The position numbers and the translations under genes were made by a program. A model generated the notes under the pieces. It ran no database searches, was not told where the DNA came from, and saw nothing but the letters and a program-made list of their open reading frames with translations. Positions 61,460-64,000 of a DNA stretch of 64,000 nt are shown here, in pieces. Each line of letters opens with the position of its first letter. The stretch's first letter is position 1. This stretch comes from Novosphingobium sp. (GTDB lineage: Bacteria > Pseudomonadota > Alphaproteobacteria > Sphingomonadales > Sphingomonadaceae), in NCBI RefSeq assembly GCF_020852455.1, contig NZ_JADZAT010000028.1, forward strand, positions 124,001 through 188,000. Reading direction: 5' to 3'.

Positions 61460-64000
61460 TTAGCGGGCGAGCAAATTCCGGGCCTGGCTGGCGATCTGCG
61501 CCAGCATCGCCGGGGCAACCGGCACCGCCACTTGCGCGCGGGTGATCACCGTGCGGAACTGGCGGATTGCCTGGGCCTGATCCTCGGCCCAGCGGTCGAC
61601 CGCCCGGACCGCCTCGCCCTTCTTCCCGGCGTTGCGGCGCAGGAAGTCGAGCCGCATCTGCTGGAAATCGCGCGCCAGACCATTGACCAGCAAACGCTCC
61701 CACGGGTCTGAAGGACTCATCCGCGCGGCGGTCTGCTGCGCCCAGTCAAGTCCCAGCCGTGCACCCAGATCGGTGAAGGCACCGGTCAGCTCGCGCGCCG
61801 GGACACCCTTTTCGCGGGCCAGCCGGGCCAGCCCGATCGCGCCATCGAGGTCGAACAGGCGCGCCACCGCCGCCGCTTCGGCCGCCGGAGCGCCGGCATC
61901 GGTCAACATCGTCAGCATCCGGCCTGATTGCGCTTTGGCTTCGCTGGCGAGCAGCCTGTCGAGATCGCCCGCGATCTCGCCCACGCCGCCTTCCAGTTCG
62001 GCAACCAGCTTTGATGGCACCATGGTGCCGCTGCCGACCCGCAGCAGGTCGGCCATATGATCGGCCATCGCCGCAGCGGCGCGTTCGAACAGCAGGATGC
62101 GCGCGGTCTCGCTCATCGCGCTGGCCTCGATCGCCTGCCAGATCGCCGGCATGCCCAGCAGGCGTTCGGCTGCGACAAAGGCCGCAGCGACCTGTGCCAG
62201 AGTGGCGCCTTCCTCTTCGGCCAGTTCGTAGGGATGGATCAGCCCCAGCCGGTTGACCATCCGGTTGGTCAGCTTGGTAGCGATGATCTCGCGCCGCAGG
62301 CGGTGTTCAAGGATATCCTGCTTGAATTTGCCGCGCATCGGCACCGGGAAGGCGGCCAGCAATTCGCTGTCCAGCCCCGGATCGTCGGGTAGCTGCGAAT
62401 CTTCCAGCGCTTCCTGCAAGGCCAGCTTGGCGCAGGACAGCAGCACCGCCAGTTCGGGTCGGGCCAGGCCCTGGCCATCGGCCGCGCGGCGCAGCAGCAC
62501 TTCGGCATCGGCCAGACCTTCGGTCTTGCGATCGAGCTGACCCAGGCCTTCCAGCGTTTCGATCAGGTGCAGGTGCGACGCGGTGGCCTTGGCCCCGCCG
62601 GCCTGCGCGATCGAAACCGCCAGCGCCTGAAGCCGGTTGTCCTCAAGCACCAGATGGCCGACCTCGTCGGTCATTTCGGTCAGCAGCTTGACCCGCGCCG
62701 GTTCGGTCAGCCGCCCGGCACGCTTGGCCCCGGCCAGCGCGATCTTGATGTTGACCTCGTTGTCCGAACAATCGACCCCGGCCGAATTGTCAATGAAGTC
62801 GGTGTTGATGCGTCCGCCGGCGCCATTGGCGCCCTTCAGCGCGAATTCGATCCGGCCGGCCTGGGTGCAGCCAAGGTTCGCCCCTTCGCCGATCACCTTG
62901 GCGTTGAGATCGGCCCCGTCGACCCGCAACACATCATTGGCCGGATCACCGACCTGGACGTTGTTTTCGGTGCTGCTTTTCACATAGGTGCCGATCCCGC
63001 CGAACCACAGCAGATCGACCTGCGATTTGAGGATCGCGGTGATCAGGCTGTCGGGATCGATCGTTTCGACCTGCAGCCCCAGCATATCGCGCACTTGCGG
63101 CGAAAGCGGGATTTCCTTGAGGCTGCGGGCAAAGACGCCGCCGCCCTTCGAAATCAGTTTCTTGTCGTAATCGTCCCAGCTGGAGCGCGGCAGCGCGAAC
63201 ATCCGCGCGCGCTCGGTCCAGCTCTTGGCCGGATCGGGATCGGGATCGAGGAAGATGTGGCGATGATCGAAAGCCGCGACCACCTTGATCGTCTGCGACA
63301 GCAGCATGCCATTGCCGAACACATCGCCCGACATGTCGCCGCAGCCGGCCACGCGGACCGGATCCTTCTGGACATCGATCCCCATTTCCAGGAAGTGCCG
63401 CTGGACCGATAGCCAGGCCCCCTTGGCGGTGATCCCCATCGCCTTGTGGTCATAGCCCTTCGAGCCGCCGCTGGCGAAGGCATCGTCAAGCCAGAAGTCA
63501 TGCGCTTCGGCAATACCATTGGCGGTATCGGAGAAGGTTGCCGTGCCCTTGTCGGCGGCGACCACGAAATAGGGATCTTCGCTGTCACGGATCACCACCG
63601 TCTTGGGGTGGACCACCTTGCCGCCCGAAAGGTTGTCGGTGATCGACAGCAGCGTACGGATGAACAGCTTGTAGCTTTCGCGTCCTTCGACCAGCCAGCC
63701 ATCGCGATCACGATTGGGATCGGGCAGCTGCTTGGGATAGAAACCGCCCTTGGCTCCGGTTGGCACGATCACCGCGTTCTTGACCCGCTGGGCCTTCATC
63801 AGTCCAAGGATTTCAGTGCGGAAGTCATCGCGCCGGTCGGACCAGCGCAGCCCGCCACGCGCAACCGGGCCGGCGCGCAGGTGGATGCCTTCAACCCGCC
63901 GCGAATAGACGAAGATCTCGCGCCAGGGCAGCGGCTTGGGCAGGCCCGGAACCAGTGCCGAATCGAGCTTGAAGGCCAGCGCCTCCTGCCCGGCGGGGGC
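61460..64000 (-). CDS. NAD-specific glutamate dehydrogenase, large (GDH2) type, C-terminal part
   Basis: 846 residues visible of a protein normally about 1,550-1,600; the 5' half lies beyond the window (frame open to 64000). Oxidative deamination of glutamate to 2-oxoglutarate. The catalytic domain shows GPVARGGLRWSDRRDDFRTE, KNAVIVPTGAKGGF with the active-site Lys, VVAADKGTATFSDTANGIA, and VAGCGDMSGDVFGNGML, followed by the helical C-terminal region (KLLTEMTDEVGHLVLEDN). The end at 61460 is the natural stop. Confidence 0.95.
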   Translation of the reverse strand, partial: APAGQEALAFKLDSALVPGLPKPLPWREIFVYSRRVEGIHLRAGPVARGGLRWSDRRDDFRTEILGLMKAQRVKNAVIVPTGAKGGFYPKQLPDPNRDRDGWLVEGRESYKLFIRTLLSITDNLSGGKVVHPKTVVIRDSEDPYFVVAADKGTATFSDTANGIAEAHDFWLDDAFASGGSKGYDHKAMGITAKGAWLSVQRHFLEMGIDVQKDPVRVAGCGDMSGDVFGNGMLLSQTIKVVAAFDHRHIFLDPDPDPAKSWTERARMFALPRSSWDDYDKKLISKGGGVFARSLKEIPLSPQVRDMLGLQVETIDPDSLITAILKSQVDLLWFGGIGTYVKSSTENNVQVGDPANDVLRVDGADLNAKVIGEGANLGCTQAGRIEFALKGANGAGGRINTDFIDNSAGVDCSDNEVNIKIALAGAKRAGRLTEPARVKLLTEMTDEVGHLVLEDNRLQALAVSIAQAGGAKATASHLHLIETLEGLGQLDRKTEGLADAEVLLRRAADGQGLARPELAVLLSCAKLALQEALEDSQLPDDPGLDSELLAAFPVPMRGKFKQDILEHRLRREIIATKLTNRMVNRLGLIHPYELAEEEGATLAQVAAAFVAAERLLGMPAIWQAIEASAMSETARILLFERAAAAMADHMADLLRVGSGTMVPSKLVAELEGGVGEIAGDLDRLLASEAKAQSGRMLTMLTDAGAPAAEAAAVARLFDLDGAIGLARLAREKGVPARELTGAFTDLGARLGLDWAQQTAARMSPSDPWERLLVNGLARDFQQMRLDFLRRNAGKKGEAVRAVDRWAEDQAQAIRQFRTVITRAQVAVPVAPAMLAQIASQARNLLAR

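Overview
The window is GC-rich, gene-dense DNA that reads as the chromosome of a sphingomonad-type alphaproteobacterium (Sphingomonas, Novosphingobium or Erythrobacteraceae). The grounds are a TonB-receptor/LacI/flavin-halogenase sugar locus, a CYP153-like P450, an acetoacetyl-CoA reductase, a large NAD-type glutamate dehydrogenase, a DUF3576 lipoprotein next to leuS-lptE-holA, and a Wza/Wzc/Wzy exopolysaccharide cluster. No rRNA, IS element or CRISPR array was seen. One tRNA, tRNA-Leu(TAA), is present. The genus is inferred from gene content, not measured.

Region by region. 1-14.4 kb looks accessory. It opens with a P4-type integrase (1-1146), then a sucrose locus: SLC45-type transporter, LacI regulator and TonB receptor on +, facing a GH68 fructosidase, ROK fructokinase and flavin-dependent halogenase on -. 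Four copies of one LacI-type palindrome (1475, 4114, 4137, 10392) tie these genes into one regulon. It continues with an AlpA-like regulator, an unknown small protein, a DUF3883 protein and a hipBA toxin-antitoxin pair whose control region carries three near-identical palindromes exactly 50 bp apart. 14.7-21.1 kb holds an ABC ATPase and an ABC-permease/M1-aminopeptidase fusion, divergent from a LytS/LytR-type two-component system. 21.2-28.3 kb is a run of small stress, detoxification and unknown genes: GST, nitronate monooxygenase, HxlR, a predicted SLOG-plus-membrane protein, RHH, GIY-YIG, DUF2239, SnoaL and a membrane-tethered LuxR-HTH/DUF4019 protein. 28.3-34.7 kb is core: phaB, an outer-membrane-like protein, DUF3576, leuS, lptE, holA. 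34.8-45 kb is an exopolysaccharide cluster: initiating sugar transferase, small secreted protein, Wzy-like polymerase, Wza-like export lipoprotein, Wzc-like kinase, periplasmic protein, acyltransferase, GT4, methyltransferase.

45-50.8 kb holds NnrU, two exported amidohydrolase-family proteins (one lacking its metal ligands), a POT peptide symporter and a short GntR regulator, suggesting peptide use. 50.9-56.5 kb has ihfB, tRNA-Leu, a tandem PilZ protein, a UGM-like flavoprotein with GtrA and an STT3-like GT-C transferase, and an exported MsrB. 56.5-64 kb has a P450, a Nat-type ABC exporter, queG, and the C-terminal half of a NAD-glutamate dehydrogenase that runs off the window.

The strongest leads are the sucrose regulon with its embedded halogenase, the 50-bp-phased hipBA operators, the SLOG-like membrane protein, the peptidase-permease with its two-component system, and an 11-G tract just upstream of the polymerase gene.
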